Below, in pieces: positions 54,285 through 64,000 of a DNA stretch of 64,000 nt. The notes under the pieces were generated by a model. The model did not search any database. It saw nothing but the letters and a program-made list of their open reading frames with translations, and was not told the origin of the DNA. Where the stretch lies: the NCBI GenBank assembly GCA_017354895.1, contig CP071497.1, positions 2,418,001 through 2,482,000 on the forward strand, read 5' to 3'. How positions within the stretch are numbered: the stretch's first letter is position 1; every line of letters starts with the position of its first letter. Source of the stretch: Podospora comata (lineage: Eukaryota; Ascomycota; Sordariomycetes; Sordariales; Podosporaceae). The translations under genes were made by a program, and so were the position numbers.

Positions 54285-55121
54285 CTACGGCTTCCTCCCA
54301 ACAAAAACAACCATATTCTTCTCCACCCTGAAACCCCCCCCCTCATCCAACCTCTCCCCAACAACCCTTTTCACTGTTTCCCTCTTCCCCTCCTCCATGT
54401 CCGTCTCCCCAACACTATCCAAATACTCCAACACGGGCTCCACCCCCGGCAGTCTAAACTCCCCAGGAAACCTCTCCCTCTCCACCCCCTCAAACCCTGC
54501 CCCCTCGATCTGCTCGAGTGCATTCTCAGCAGTTATCTTCGCCAACCCAGCAATGGTACTCCCCCTCCCTACCATCCCCCCAATCTCAAAAAGTTCCTTG
54601 AGATGATCAAGTCCGTTCAACGCCACGACTAGCCGTCCCCCATTTTTGAGGACACGTTTGAATTCTTGGAGAGCAGCGATCGGGTTGTCGACGTGGTAGA
54701 GCATGTGGTTTGCTACGACGGTGTCGAATTCAGAGTCGGGAAAGGGGAGGGAAGTGGCGTCGCATTGCTGGATTTTGACGTTGGGAAGGATGGATTTAAG
54801 GGCGGCGATGTCAGGGTTGGAGTTGAGGGTTGCTACCATGGCGGGGGAGAAGTCGGTTAGTGTGAGGGAGGTGACTGAGGAGAGTTGGGAGGGGGAGGAG
54901 ATGGCGTGGGGGGACCAGAGGGCGCCTGTGCCGGCGCCGACTTCGAGGATGGAGCCGCTTTTGGGGATGAAGGTTTGGGCGAATTGGAACCAGGATTGGG
55001 GGTGCGTGTTGTAGTTGTGGATTGAGAGGCGGGCGGCGAGGCGGGAGGAGGTGGTGGTGTATTGGGATTTGGCGTGGGTGTGGGCTGTGAGGGTTGGGAT
55101 GGTGGTGGTTGTGGTGGTCAT
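54285..55121 (-). CDS. Class I SAM-dependent methyltransferase, 278 aa
   Basis: A single exon from the ATG at 55121. The frame is open further upstream, but the Thr-rich MTTTTTTIPTLTAHTHAKSQ start is the more typical one. Motif I ILEVGAGTGALW (residues about 55-66, binds SAM), motif II-like LTLTDFSPAMVATLNSN, CDATSLPFPDSEFDTVVANH (post-II/III) and LYHVDNPIAALQEFKRVLKN with GGRLVVAL (motif III). This is the Methyltransf_11/UbiE-like fold acting on small molecules. Substrate unknown. It heads a run of minus-strand genes (methyltransferase, peptide transporter, ferric reductase, ATP-grasp ligase) that could share a pathway, though spacing (600-750 bases) shows no special linkage. Confidence 0.85.
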   Translation of the reverse strand: MTTTTTTIPTLTAHTHAKSQYTTTSSRLAARLSIHNYNTHPQSWFQFAQTFIPKSGSILEVGAGTGALWSPHAISSPSQLSSVTSLTLTDFSPAMVATLNSNPDIAALKSILPNVKIQQCDATSLPFPDSEFDTVVANHMLYHVDNPIAALQEFKRVLKNGGRLVVALNGLDHLKELFEIGGMVGRGSTIAGLAKITAENALEQIEGAGFEGVERERFPGEFRLPGVEPVLEYLDSVGETDMEEGKRETVKRVVGERLDEGGGFRVEKNMVVFVGRKP

Positions 55122-55765
55122 TTTGGTGGTGGTGATGGTGGCGATGATATTGAGAGTGGTGATAGAGAGGTGTTGGGGGGGAAACTGCTTCACAGCTGAT
55201 TCTCGTTTCTGAGTCAAGGGCCGAGGTGATCGGATCAGTGATGAGGTTGAGATTCTGCTGGACAAGTCAAGGTGTTGTACGTGTGTTGTCGTCACAGTGA
55301 ACATCACAAGAGAAGATCTGGTATATTAATGGAGTCCATGGTCAATACCTCTGCGGCCAGCCATCAAGGTGCGTACCTGCCAGGTGGTATCACGACGGGT
55401 ACCTACGAGGTACTTCCAGGAGGGGTGGACTGCAGATCGGACCCCCCTGTTCGGAGGGTGGGAAGCCAAGCCAGCCCCTCGCTGGTGAGCAAGTTACAGG
55501 TCGCATGAGCAAGTTACCGCTGCTCGGGTACGTCGTGTTTCCTTGCAGTCTGCATCGACCTTTGCCGAATATCACTGACGGAGTGCTGGGTCCCGAGAAT
55601 GTTCAGCGGGGGTTCTAGGCATTGGTCATAGGCTTCATCGTGGTACTTGACAGATACCGGAACGGAATTAGGTTGGATAACAGTCGCGATGTGAAGGTGC
55701 AGGTATAGAGAGCAGGATGTATTGTGTCGAGAAAATTCTAGCCATCTTGAAGCAGAAGTTGAGAA
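55122..55765. other. Upstream of the methyltransferase
   Basis: Promoter of the methyltransferase and 3' flank of the transporter. Contains direct repeats of GAGCAAGTTAC (about 55488 and 55507). Confidence 0.35.
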
Positions 55766-57779
55766 CTAGAACTGATTCAACGACGCATCAATCTTGTCAT
55801 AGCGGCGGAACCGCCGCAGGAACGCCACCGCAGACACCCCCATAGCTCCCGCCAGACACGAGTACACAATGACCATGTTCGGATCCTTAGACGCCGGGCT
55901 GATAGCCATCCCCAAAAGACTGGCCACTCCAGCAGTGAGCTGCGTCAAGGCTTGGACAACAGTCTTCATCTCCCTTGGGGCCTTGCTGTAGGCGTACTCG
56001 AATGCAGTGACAAAGCCCAAGATCTCCGCAATGGCAAGCAGGATGTAGACCGGCAGCTGCACCCACACACTGACATTGTTGGGCTGCCGACCTCCTTCGG
56101 ACTCGGGGCAGTTGTAGGGATGGTCATAGCAGGGCCCGGTAGAATAGATCAACTTCTGAACTCCAGCAGCGTAAGCCATGGAAGCTCCGCAGAAGATGAA
56201 CGACGTCGTGATGCGAGCAATGGGGCCGAATGGAATCTTGCGGCGAGCGAGAAACTCGTAGAGGCCTTGCATGATTGGCCCAAAGATGATGCAAGCCACG
56301 CCAGAGAAGGCTTGGATCATGTCGTTGGGGACACCGGAGAGAAGCATCTGGCCGGCTTGGGAGACGAGGTTGTTGTACATTTGGGCGATGCAGAGGTAGA
56401 AGATGACGAGGAAGAAGCTGCTTTCGTGTTAACACTTGGATCATGAGATCAGAGGGTCAAACATACATCACCCTGCAGGCAATCATGCCGCGGCGCATTT
56501 CTTCCACAAAGCTATCTGTCCATGGAACCTCTTTGCCGTGGTGGGTCTTTTGATAGGATGGTTTTGTGTGCTCCAGCTTGAATCCGTTCTTTGAAGCACA
56601 GACAAGGACTCTTACAGCCTTGGGCAAGACATTGCCTTGTGGTTTGACCTTGACTATCTTTGTTGTCAGCTTATGTCGGTTGTTTCAGGTCAGAGATGAA
56701 TATACCGAGCTTCTTGGACCACAAAAGAAACAAAGCTATCGATATGCAAAGTGTAACAGTAGCCAGAAGGTACGCTGACCAAAACTCATGGTGCCACTCG
56801 ATAAAGGTGACTGGAATGGAACTCAAGGAGGCAATGTTGGTGAACCTAGGAGAGTCAGATTAAGTGGCAAGGGCAACTGAAGAGTGGGAGAACTAACCAG
56901 TAATAAGCGTTGTAGATGAATTGCAGAGTCCGCGGCCCATCCACGACCACCAAGTTGCCGTTCTTCTGACGGATCACCTGAGGCTTGGCCTGCATGTACT
57001 GATCACCCAGGAAGGGGACATAGGTTGCTTTGACGGAGCCAGCTCCCAGCCCAGTCAAGATCAGTGCTGCAGCCAACCCTCCAACACCTGCTCCTTGTTC
57101 CAGAGCCGAAGGAATCGAAGTGCCAATGAGGACTACACAGCCTGCAAGATAGCATCTGGGTTCAGGTCAGCAAAGGTGTTTTTTTGTGGCGTCCAATCAA
57201 AGAAGCGTCAACATACACTAGACCCAGAAGTAGAGTTTTGTATCTACCTAGCCATATGTCGGATATCAACGCAAAGAGCATTGGTGTTAGGAATGAGAAC
57301 AGAAAAAAAGCATTGGAGATGTTGACGGCTGTTGCTTGACCCAGTCCAAGAGCTCCCGGGACCGGTTCTTTGCCTTGAGGGTATTGCATGTAGTTTTCTG
57401 GGCCTTTGTCAGCTTTGTGTGGTGCGTCTGTGAGACTTTAAAGACTTACGCCATGGTGCAATGAGACCAAAGTATGTAAAGCGTTCACCGGCTCCAGCAA
57501 CAATGACAGCCCAGGCGGCAAAGGGGATCTTGTCGGTGATTTTGGGCAGTGTTGCTATCTCGTCTTCAGTGGCATCTCGAGGGAAAATGCTGTCATTCTG
57601 CGTTGTGTTCGACTTTGATGTCTCAATGGGATCTTCTGTTGGTGGCTGTTTCTCCAAGTCATTGGCCTGGAATACTGGCTTTTCAGTCTCCTGAATAGCA
57701 ATTGGGGGTTGTTTTCTGCCAAGAGTCAGCCAGTGCGTTTCGGTAAGATGAATAAGGACAACACATACTCCGAATCCAT
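55766..57779 (-). CDS. Peptide transporter, PTR2/POT family, 564 aa
   Basis: Seven exons, all phases consistent: 57779-57769, 57715-57450, 57397-57217, 57155-56898, 56845-56706, 56653-56467 and 56417-55766. POT landmarks: PFAAWAVIVAGAGERFTYFG (the ExxERFxYxG proton-coupling motif reads GERFTYFG), ISDIWLGRYKTLLLGL (motif around the D-x-x-x-G-R-Y/K loop), LILTGLGAGSVKATYVPFLG and the FYLCIAQMYNNLVSQAGQM helix. The twelve-helix plan fits a proton-driven di/tripeptide symporter in the plasma membrane. The N-terminal tail is hydrophilic and may be phosphorylated. It lies between a methyltransferase and a ferric reductase on the same strand, so it could move a peptide-like product, or serve nutrition as is usual. 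Confidence 0.9.
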
Positions 57780-58515
57780 ATTGAGGTGTGGTTGGTATCA
57801 GGTAAGGTATTGATGTTGCTTGCTGCAGACTGAGATATCAGACAGAAGCTCCCCTCACCACTGCCAACATTGCAGAGAGCGAACCCACAAAGGGCGGTCG
57901 GTGTACGTAGGTAGCCATGATGGGCCACCCACTCCAGTAACCCTCAACATGCTAACCCTCAACGTGCTAACCCTTAAGGTGTCGACTCGAAGATCGTTGA
58001 GCCAATCGAGATCCTGGTAATGTGAGATGCAGCGTGTCCCTGCAACGTGACCAGGCCTGGACTCTTGGCATCTTTGGGGGTTCCGGGGGTGCTCAGCGAA
58101 ACTTGCTCAAATGCTCGCTGAAGAGATGAGCAGCCGAAGACATGCAGAAGACAAGGAAGAATCACGGCATTTCCATGTCCGTTGATGAGCAAGTTAAGAA
58201 AGTTAGACCCCTGTCGTCGCCCACCAGCTTTCAGCGAGAACAAGTGAAGTTAGGAGTGTAGGCAGACTGTGGCTAACCCAATCAAGCACCCCTCCATCTG
58301 CCGCTCTCTCTTGGGCCCCCACAATTCGATTTCAACGTCCGACTTCACCATCGCGATTCCAACAACATCTCTGCCAAGGGAAAGCACTCTATTCACTGGC
58401 ACAAGCGAGTCATCGAAAGGAATCGAACAGTCATGTAAACAACATTATGACATTTTGGAAATGCATATACAGAAACCACGGAACACGCCCTCCGCAAAGG
58501 CCACCATTGCCGAGC
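57780..58515. other. Upstream of the transporter
   Basis: Promoter region of PTR2. Contains a short direct repeat around 57945-57975 (CTCAACATGCTAACC, CTCAACGTGCTAACC, then TTAAGGTG). No gene. Confidence 0.4.
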
Positions 58516-60654
58516 CTACCAAGAGAACGCGTCCACCTCGAGCTCCCAGACAGTCGGCCCGGTCCGCGCCTTGGCTGTCACCAACGCCCGAGTGTCGTCG
58601 CAAAGTCCCCCGGGCCCACACACGACCACTCCGACTCTGCTCCACCCCGTCCGCTCCTCCTCGGCCAACAGCGCCGCCACGTCCAGTCTGCTGCCAACTC
58701 TGACGTCCTTCTCAGCCACTCTGGACAACGGACCCTCCAGGTCCCGCACCAAGCCCTCGGCCGAAGCCTTGACGCTCCAGCAAATCTTGACGTTGGTGTG
58801 CCTCGCAATGTACGGCAGCACACCCGTGATTCCGACTCCTCCGGCGATCAGCAGGAGTCTGTCCGACTTGAGCACCCCATCTGTCGGGTTGTCTGGGTAT
58901 GGGCCGTCCAAGAGTGTGAGGAGGGAGTTGTGATTGGCAAGCAGGTTAGTCAAACCCTTGGACTTGCGGACGTAGAGTGTGATGCCCGTTCCAGGAGCCC
59001 CCCCAAGTGCTTGGTCGTCTCTTTGCGGTGTGCTGGTGCTGGTGACGCCGCCTGATTTCTCGACATCAGCGGTGCTCCGCGTGTCACTGCCCGAAGCAGC
59101 TCCGGACAAGGAAGCATCCCGCTTGGACTGGAGAAGAGCCGTGGGCAGGATGGAGAACGGGTGGTTCTCCCATGGTCTCCATGGGCTCAGGGCTGGAAAG
59201 TAGGCATAGGTGTGAAGACCAGGCGCAGCTGTCCACCGGATGCCCTTGACATCAACCCGCACAATATCCTCAGACACTTCTGTGACAACCGCCCGTCTGG
59301 GGCCGTTCTTGAGAACGCGGAAGACCCGGATCATACGGTCAAAGAACCAGACAGCACAGGCGGCATACAGCCAAAACTCGTATCCCCACCTGCGCTGGAA
59401 CAAGAACTCGACGTGGTACCAGCTGCCGACAATCACAAAGACGGCCATGATGATGTGACCAACGAGGAACAACTCGTATGACCACCGTCTGAAGAAGAGC
59501 GAGCTAAAGACCAACATGGCACAGGCAAAGACTGTGGCCACAATACCCCAGGCCCAGTACTCCGTCTTGAATTCGGCTTCGTAGGATTCCATGTCGATGT
59601 ACAAGACCAATTCAGCAACCGAGTGGATGATGACCTGGGCAGCGTAGATCCGGGCCACCCACCGGTGGAGGACCATAAAGGTTGAGTGAGACCAGTTGGT
59701 CGCCCAGAGGAGAATGTTGTTGCGGCCAGAAAGCAGGATGACAAGAGGCGTCAAAGCAAAAGCTAGGACACCGGTTCTGGCGGAAAAGTATCCCATTACT
59801 TCCTGCCATTCGTTCGCGAACCAAGCGTTGGGCTGAACAGACTTGTAGCCTGCTGCCGCCATGGCGATGTTCAGCGCCGCAAACATGATGACGTACAGCG
59901 ACTGGCCGACTGTTGCAGCGTTTCCGAGGAGGTAGGGCAGGGGCCGTACGTGGTATGTTCCGATGAGCGAGGGATAGACCAGGTATGGCTTCAGCTTGTC
60001 TGACAGGGTGCTCATGTATGGCAGCCTGGTGAACATGGAGATGACCACTGGTGTGCCAAAGCCCACGATCAAGAGAATGAGTCTAGAGGCGTCGGTGTCA
60101 GTGGCGTGGACGGCATCACGGCCTGCGGATTTTACCTACCCATATTGAGAGTGGATTGTCTCGGCTTGCTCAAAGTATTCTCGAGTCAAGGTGTTGGCCT
60201 TGACGGTTTCGGGATCCAAGAGCACTGTTCGGGTGAGGTGATGATCATCCTCGCCATACTGGTCTGTGGGGGGCTCCTTGATTTGCGCCAGAGCTTCGGT
60301 GTATGACCACTTCGCCGCAACCGTCTTGCTGCCGGTGGCCTGCTCGGACCAAAACTTCTCCAACTTCCATCTTGGGGTCGAGGCATCGCAGGTGGTGTTC
60401 ATGCAGTATGCCAGCGTCGTCAGGAAATAATCGTCCCCGGCACGGCATTCTGGTGATGTTGGGCCTCCAGCACCGTGACTGTGAGCGCCCACCGGTCCAT
60501 GGTCCATCACCGAGCACTCCAGCATGAAACCCGAGACCGAGTCGTAGCAACCGAAGCCGCAGGAGGGATCGTACATGGTGATGCCGTATCCAATAAGGGC
60601 TTGTGCTGGGACGGCGAGGGCCGCCAGCCCTGCTGCTGTGAGAAGGCCTCTCAT
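58516..60654 (-). CDS. Ferric reductase transmembrane component, Fre type, 693 aa
   Basis: Exons 60654-60140 and 60082-58516 (57-nt intron, GTAGGT...CTCTAG). Signal peptide MRGLLTAAGLAALAVPAQA, then a Cys-containing extracellular N-domain (YDPSCGFGCYDSVSGFMLEC). The ferric-reductase membrane domain carries the haem His residues (NWSHSTFMVLHRWVARI, AAQVIIHSVAE, VGHIIMAVFVI, GSWYHVEF). The FAD site is WENHPFSI and the NAD(P) sites are GGVGITGVLPYIA and VVVCGPGGLCDD. It reduces Fe(III) or Cu(II) chelates at the cell surface with NADPH from inside. A Ser/Thr-rich insert (ASLSGAASGSDTRSTADVEK) splits the FAD and NAD parts. All motifs look intact. Such genes are usually iron-regulated; no GATA-type site was examined in detail. 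Confidence 0.92.
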
Positions 60655-61316
60655 TTTGGTACCGTTACTGAAGGACCTTGACTCGAATTCGACATGAAAG
60701 AGAGATGCGAGCCAGCTGGAAAGGCACAAGGCCAGGGAAAAGGGCGACTTGATCAGACAAAAAGATTACGGGCCCAACACGTTCTCCCAGCATGGAAGCA
60801 CAGGATTCTCGACGTTGTATTAGTATCGGCTTCCGCCCCGAGCACTCGCCAAAGCACAGGGATATGTGAACCAACCGCCTTGGGTCGCAGCCCGCGATGC
60901 CGGTTTCTGGGGAATTTAGTTGGCACCTCCTCGCTACCCATCTTGGTACTTCTGTCGAGGTCTCGAGCCAGGAAGATTCAGTCACGGCATGTTGTGGCTT
61001 GCTGCTGATGCTTGCGGGGCCCCTTGTTTATTGATATTATACGGCAAATTTGCTCAGATGCCGAAACTTGCTCACTGGTGGCGCATGTAACCCCCGAAAC
61101 CTGCTCACAACTGCTCGCTTCTGACTGGCTGGGTGAGTGTTTTCTTGGCATAACCATCACTGACAGACAGGGGGGTTGCAGTTCGACGGTTGTCCAGATC
61201 TTTTCTTTTGTGGTTACGATGAAGACGCTATCCACACTACTCAAGAGTTACCTTATCTTTGCCCATGTTTAGGTTTAGCCTTTCAGCCACACCGACACCT
61301 GTCAGGATGAGCGAGT
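60655..61316. other. Upstream of the ferric reductase
   Basis: Promoter region of the ferric reductase and 3' flank of the ATP-grasp gene. Repeated GCTCACTG/GCTCACAACT-type words (61070-61110). No gene. Confidence 0.35.
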
Positions 61317-63346
61317 TTAATCATCAAGGGGGTCGAACTCATAGTCAAAGTTCTTTTCAATGAAAGCCACCCTCTCCAACAAATCCCTGCGCGAAGTCCG
61401 AGAGACAACCGAGAAGAAGGCAATCCACCAGAGCGAGGCCGCATCCGGACCCTCGAGGACATCACCCCCCTTCTTGCGCGTGTAGTAGTCCACCACATTC
61501 TCCCGAACATCAGGATGTTTCTCCAGAAACTCTTTGGCAGCGTCAGCTGACCTCATGATGCCTCTGCGCGTCTGCTGAATGATCATAACCGAGAGGTGGA
61601 ACTGCGGGCCGTTGCGGAACGGGTGCGACAGCGCACGGAAGCGAGCCTCCTCTACATCACCCAGCGCGAGCAACATGCGGAGCGCATAGTAGTCGACGCC
61701 ATGCGCCAGCTGCACCGCTACCGACTCGAGGTATCCCGGTGGTCGGGCGTTGACCTCGTGGAGGTACACTTCCGGGTCTGTGGCTCCGTCTGTACTATTT
61801 TGGTTGTTTGCTGGAACCAAGTCGAGGATCCCGTTTCTAACGTCTTGGTATTTGACGCTCGAATTCCGCACCCGGGCCTCGCAGTGGAAGACACCGGATT
61901 TGAATCCCTGCCTGACAAGCGTTGCTCTGAGTTGGTCTTGGAGAGCCTCCAGTTCGTGTTTGGGGAGGGCAGAGGGGAGGACATTTTGCGTCTCTTGGAA
62001 GTTTTCCCTCAAGCCGGCATTGGCAGAGTCTGCCGGGCTGGGGAAGTCATCGTTGATATCGGCAAAGACGATCTCGCCGTTCAGCATGACAAAGTTGGCG
62101 TCTACCTCTGGCCCGGCGACGTATGGTTCTACCACCACGGCTGTGCTTGGTTTTGGGGAGTCGGCGTGTCTGTCTGATGCTTTTTTGACTGCAACCCTCA
62201 ACTCATCCACATTCTTGACCTTGGTCACGCAATCTGAACTCCATCCCATAACGGGCTTGACCACCATTGGGAAATTCAGTTCCACTTTTTGAGCCAACAC
62301 CCCCTCGAGATCATCTTTGTGCCTCAAGACAAAACTCTCCTCTGCTCCTACCGTCTCGAGGAGCCTTGTCCGGCCTTTATCAGCGGCGATTTTATACGCC
62401 TCGGGGGACTCAGTCGGCAGACCCAAAATCTCGCACGCCTTGGCTACTCCGGCGAGGCGGACGTCGCTGATGGTGACGATGCCGTTGATTGGTTTGGGGT
62501 ATTCCCTCACGGCATCCACAATCCGTTGAGGAAAATCCTCATTGGGAGCGACGTCTGCCTCGATGAAGTCCTCTCTTAGATGTGCCCACGGCGAAGTCGG
62601 ATCCTGCAACCAATGACCTTTTTCGTCAATGATGACGAGGGAGATACCTAACGCTTGAGCGGCGTTTAGAGCTCGCTCGATGCAGTCGATATCTTCGCGG
62701 CCTTGGACCCAGGCGATTCTTTTTCGGGTGGGGGGTGAGGGGAGGAGGAAGGGCAATCCCAATCTGTTGTTTGTCTCTTTGTTGAGGACCGTGGGGCTGT
62801 AGTCATTTGACAATATAAGGGCTCCGAGAGAAGAAGAGAGGATTTGGGGGAGGTTGCTGGGGGTGAGGGATTGGGGAGTGATGGGTGTGACGTGCTGAAG
62901 GGGGGTGAGGAAGGTGTGGGCGGAGAGGAGGCCGGGGAGGCACTCGAAGCGGAGGGGGATGAGGTCTGAGCGGGTGATGTAGCCGGGGGTGGAGGTGAAG
63001 AGGAAGCGAATGGTGAGAAGGGGAGTGGGGGGTGAGAGGGTTTGCTGAAGGAGAGTCTTCCAGGGAGATGTGTCCTGCTGGAGGTTGATTTGGATGCGGG
63101 TTGATGGTTGAGCTGCTGCGGAGCGTGTGAAGGTGAGGTCCAAGGCCCAGGTTTCTGGGATGGTGTTGTTGGTGGGTTTTTGGCTGGTGGTGAGATTGGT
63201 GTAAAGGGAAATCGTTGCTGGACGGGGGAGTAAGCATTGGTAATTCGGTAATGAAGGGTGAGGTTAGAGGGTGGGTAAGTACCGTGTACTGTTCTTTCTG
63301 GGGAGAGGGTGATGGAGGCGTAGCCCCAAGGATTGGCGGACGTCAT
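61317..63346 (-). CDS. ATP-grasp ligase, 654 aa
   Basis: Exons 63346-63283 and 63217-61317 (65-nt intron, phase 1). The first exon supplies MTSANPWGYASITLSPERTV. ATP-grasp text: KRIAWVQGREDIDCIERALN (pre-grasp Rossmann), EAYKIAADKGRTRLLETVGA, FPMVVKPVMGWSSDCVTKV (ATP-binding Lys and Gly-rich loop), VVVEPYVAGPEVDANFVMLN, GEIVFADINDDFPSP, SGVFHCEARV, and VYLHEVNARPPGYLESVAVQ (metal-binding Glu and Asn, the E-x-N-x-R-P-x-G signature). This is the carboxylate-amine ligase class that includes carnosine synthase and BacD-type dipeptide ligases. The N-terminal 130 residues look like the partner domain of those enzymes. Substrate unknown. The neighbouring peptide transporter and methyltransferase suggest an amino-acid-derived product. 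Confidence 0.88.
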
Positions 63347-64000
63347 GTTGAGCGTAGGAACCTCAGTGCTAAGGTAGGTGGTAGGCCTGTGTTGATGGTA
63401 TTGGTGCCGTGAAACAGGGCAATTCTGCAGGCCGGTTTTAATAGGCCGTGAAAGTCTGGGGAAAATATGTCGCACTGCAGACGATGATTCGGAGGAAGTC
63501 AGCCGGGCCCGGGAAAGGTATGGTACGGTTGAGTGGTGTGTAGATGAGGGTTGGACAAGACCGAGGAGAAAGTCTTGTCTTAGGTAAGTCAAATAAAAAC
63601 GGGAGTGGGTAGGGAGAAGTTCCAGGTAGGCGGGAAAGCGTGGGAGGATGTAAACGAACTGTGATGGTTTTATGCAAGTTGTATCATGCAGAATAATACT
63701 GACAGCGGGCTGGATGTGAAATATGGGGGTTTTTTGATGTTGACAGGTGTCCATTTGGGGGTTGGTACATGGTAGGTACCTACATGAACGGGAATTCCCA
63801 CAGCGAGTGGTAAACACACTTGCGCGGTTGCTGCTCCACGTTTCTCTTTGAATGAGACTGGGGGGGTGGGTGGCCCCGCTGATCACCTGTGTTTCGGTGA
63901 CATTGCGCTGGGGGAAGGTCGACAAGGTGCGCAGGATGTTCGGCATGCTGTTCAATGGCGACATTACACCGCGGCCGGGGATCGATCATGTTTACCAAGG
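63347..64000. other. Upstream of the ATP-grasp gene, window end
   Basis: Promoter region of the ATP-grasp gene. No further gene is supported up to the window edge. Confidence 0.35.

Noticed and set aside
62666-63964. 432-codon minus-strand frame rich in Pro/Ser/Thr
   Set aside because: Overlaps the ATP-grasp gene in another frame and its promoter. The ATP-grasp text has motifs, this one none. It does contain the true first exon of the ATP-grasp gene by coincidence of frame.
1-64000. Search by eye for retroelements, DNA transposons, tRNA or rRNA genes
   Set aside because: No transposase, reverse transcriptase or integrase text, no long terminal repeats and no cloverleaf I could support by reading; a tRNA could be missed without a covariance search.

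Overview
The window looks like a chromosomal segment of a filamentous ascomycete, most likely a Sordariomycete and probably Sordariales. This rests on short introns (about 49-111 nt, mostly 50-65) with GT-AG ends and CTAAC/CTGAC-like branch points, CT-rich leaders before start codons, recognisable fungal families (NACHT-type NLR, MYND/DUF4470, WSC sensor, Asp f 2-like secreted protein, Swi5/Ace2-type zinc-finger factor, fungal-length Nup37, Fre-type ferric reductase), and many decayed genes whose stops are mostly C-to-T type, as repeat-induced point mutation (RIP) would leave. Species cannot be named from sequence alone. No retroelement, plasmid, rRNA, tRNA or CRISPR array was recognised.

Layout. 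From 0 to 14.5 kb lies an accessory stretch of small lineage-specific genes and relics: a spliced coiled-coil protein with a SUMO-interaction-like motif (5.0-5.8 kb), an Asp f 2/HRxxH-type secreted protein (7.0-7.8 kb), a dead cytochrome P450 (8.5-10.2 kb) and a dead CxxC/PWxxEFR family gene (11.5-13.0 kb). From 14.9 to 26.4 kb the content is more conventional: a conserved-looking nuclear-type protein, a THN/versicolorin-reductase-like SDR, an atypical protein kinase, a dead SDR carrying a 19-bp tandem expansion, and a Swi5/Ace2-type C2H2 factor. From 28 to 41 kb there is a large MYND-finger protein followed by an accessory island with a segmental duplication, a second copy of the CxxC/PWxxEFR family and a decayed NACHT NLR. 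From 43 to 63.4 kb the window is mainly core: a WSC stress sensor, methylglutaconyl-CoA hydratase, an LEA-like mitochondrial protein, Nup37, a dead F-box gene, then a minus-strand run of SAM methyltransferase, PTR2 peptide transporter, ferric reductase and ATP-grasp ligase.

The most unusual signals are two families of short interspersed tandem repeats. One has a 20-23-bp unit with an AGGCCT...TAACTATCTTT core and forms five arrays (4.1, 11.3, 14.3, 33.7 and 37.7 kb), four of which abut gene relics directly. The other has an exact 22-bp period and forms an inverted pair at 33.0 and 40.9 kb, bracketing the NLR island. Around them sit about eleven relics of host genes. A further pattern is an intragenic switch of base skew (C-rich 5' half, G-rich 3' half on the coding strand) in several intact genes. 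The ATP-grasp/PTR2/ferric-reductase/methyltransferase run could be a small metabolite locus, but that is inference.
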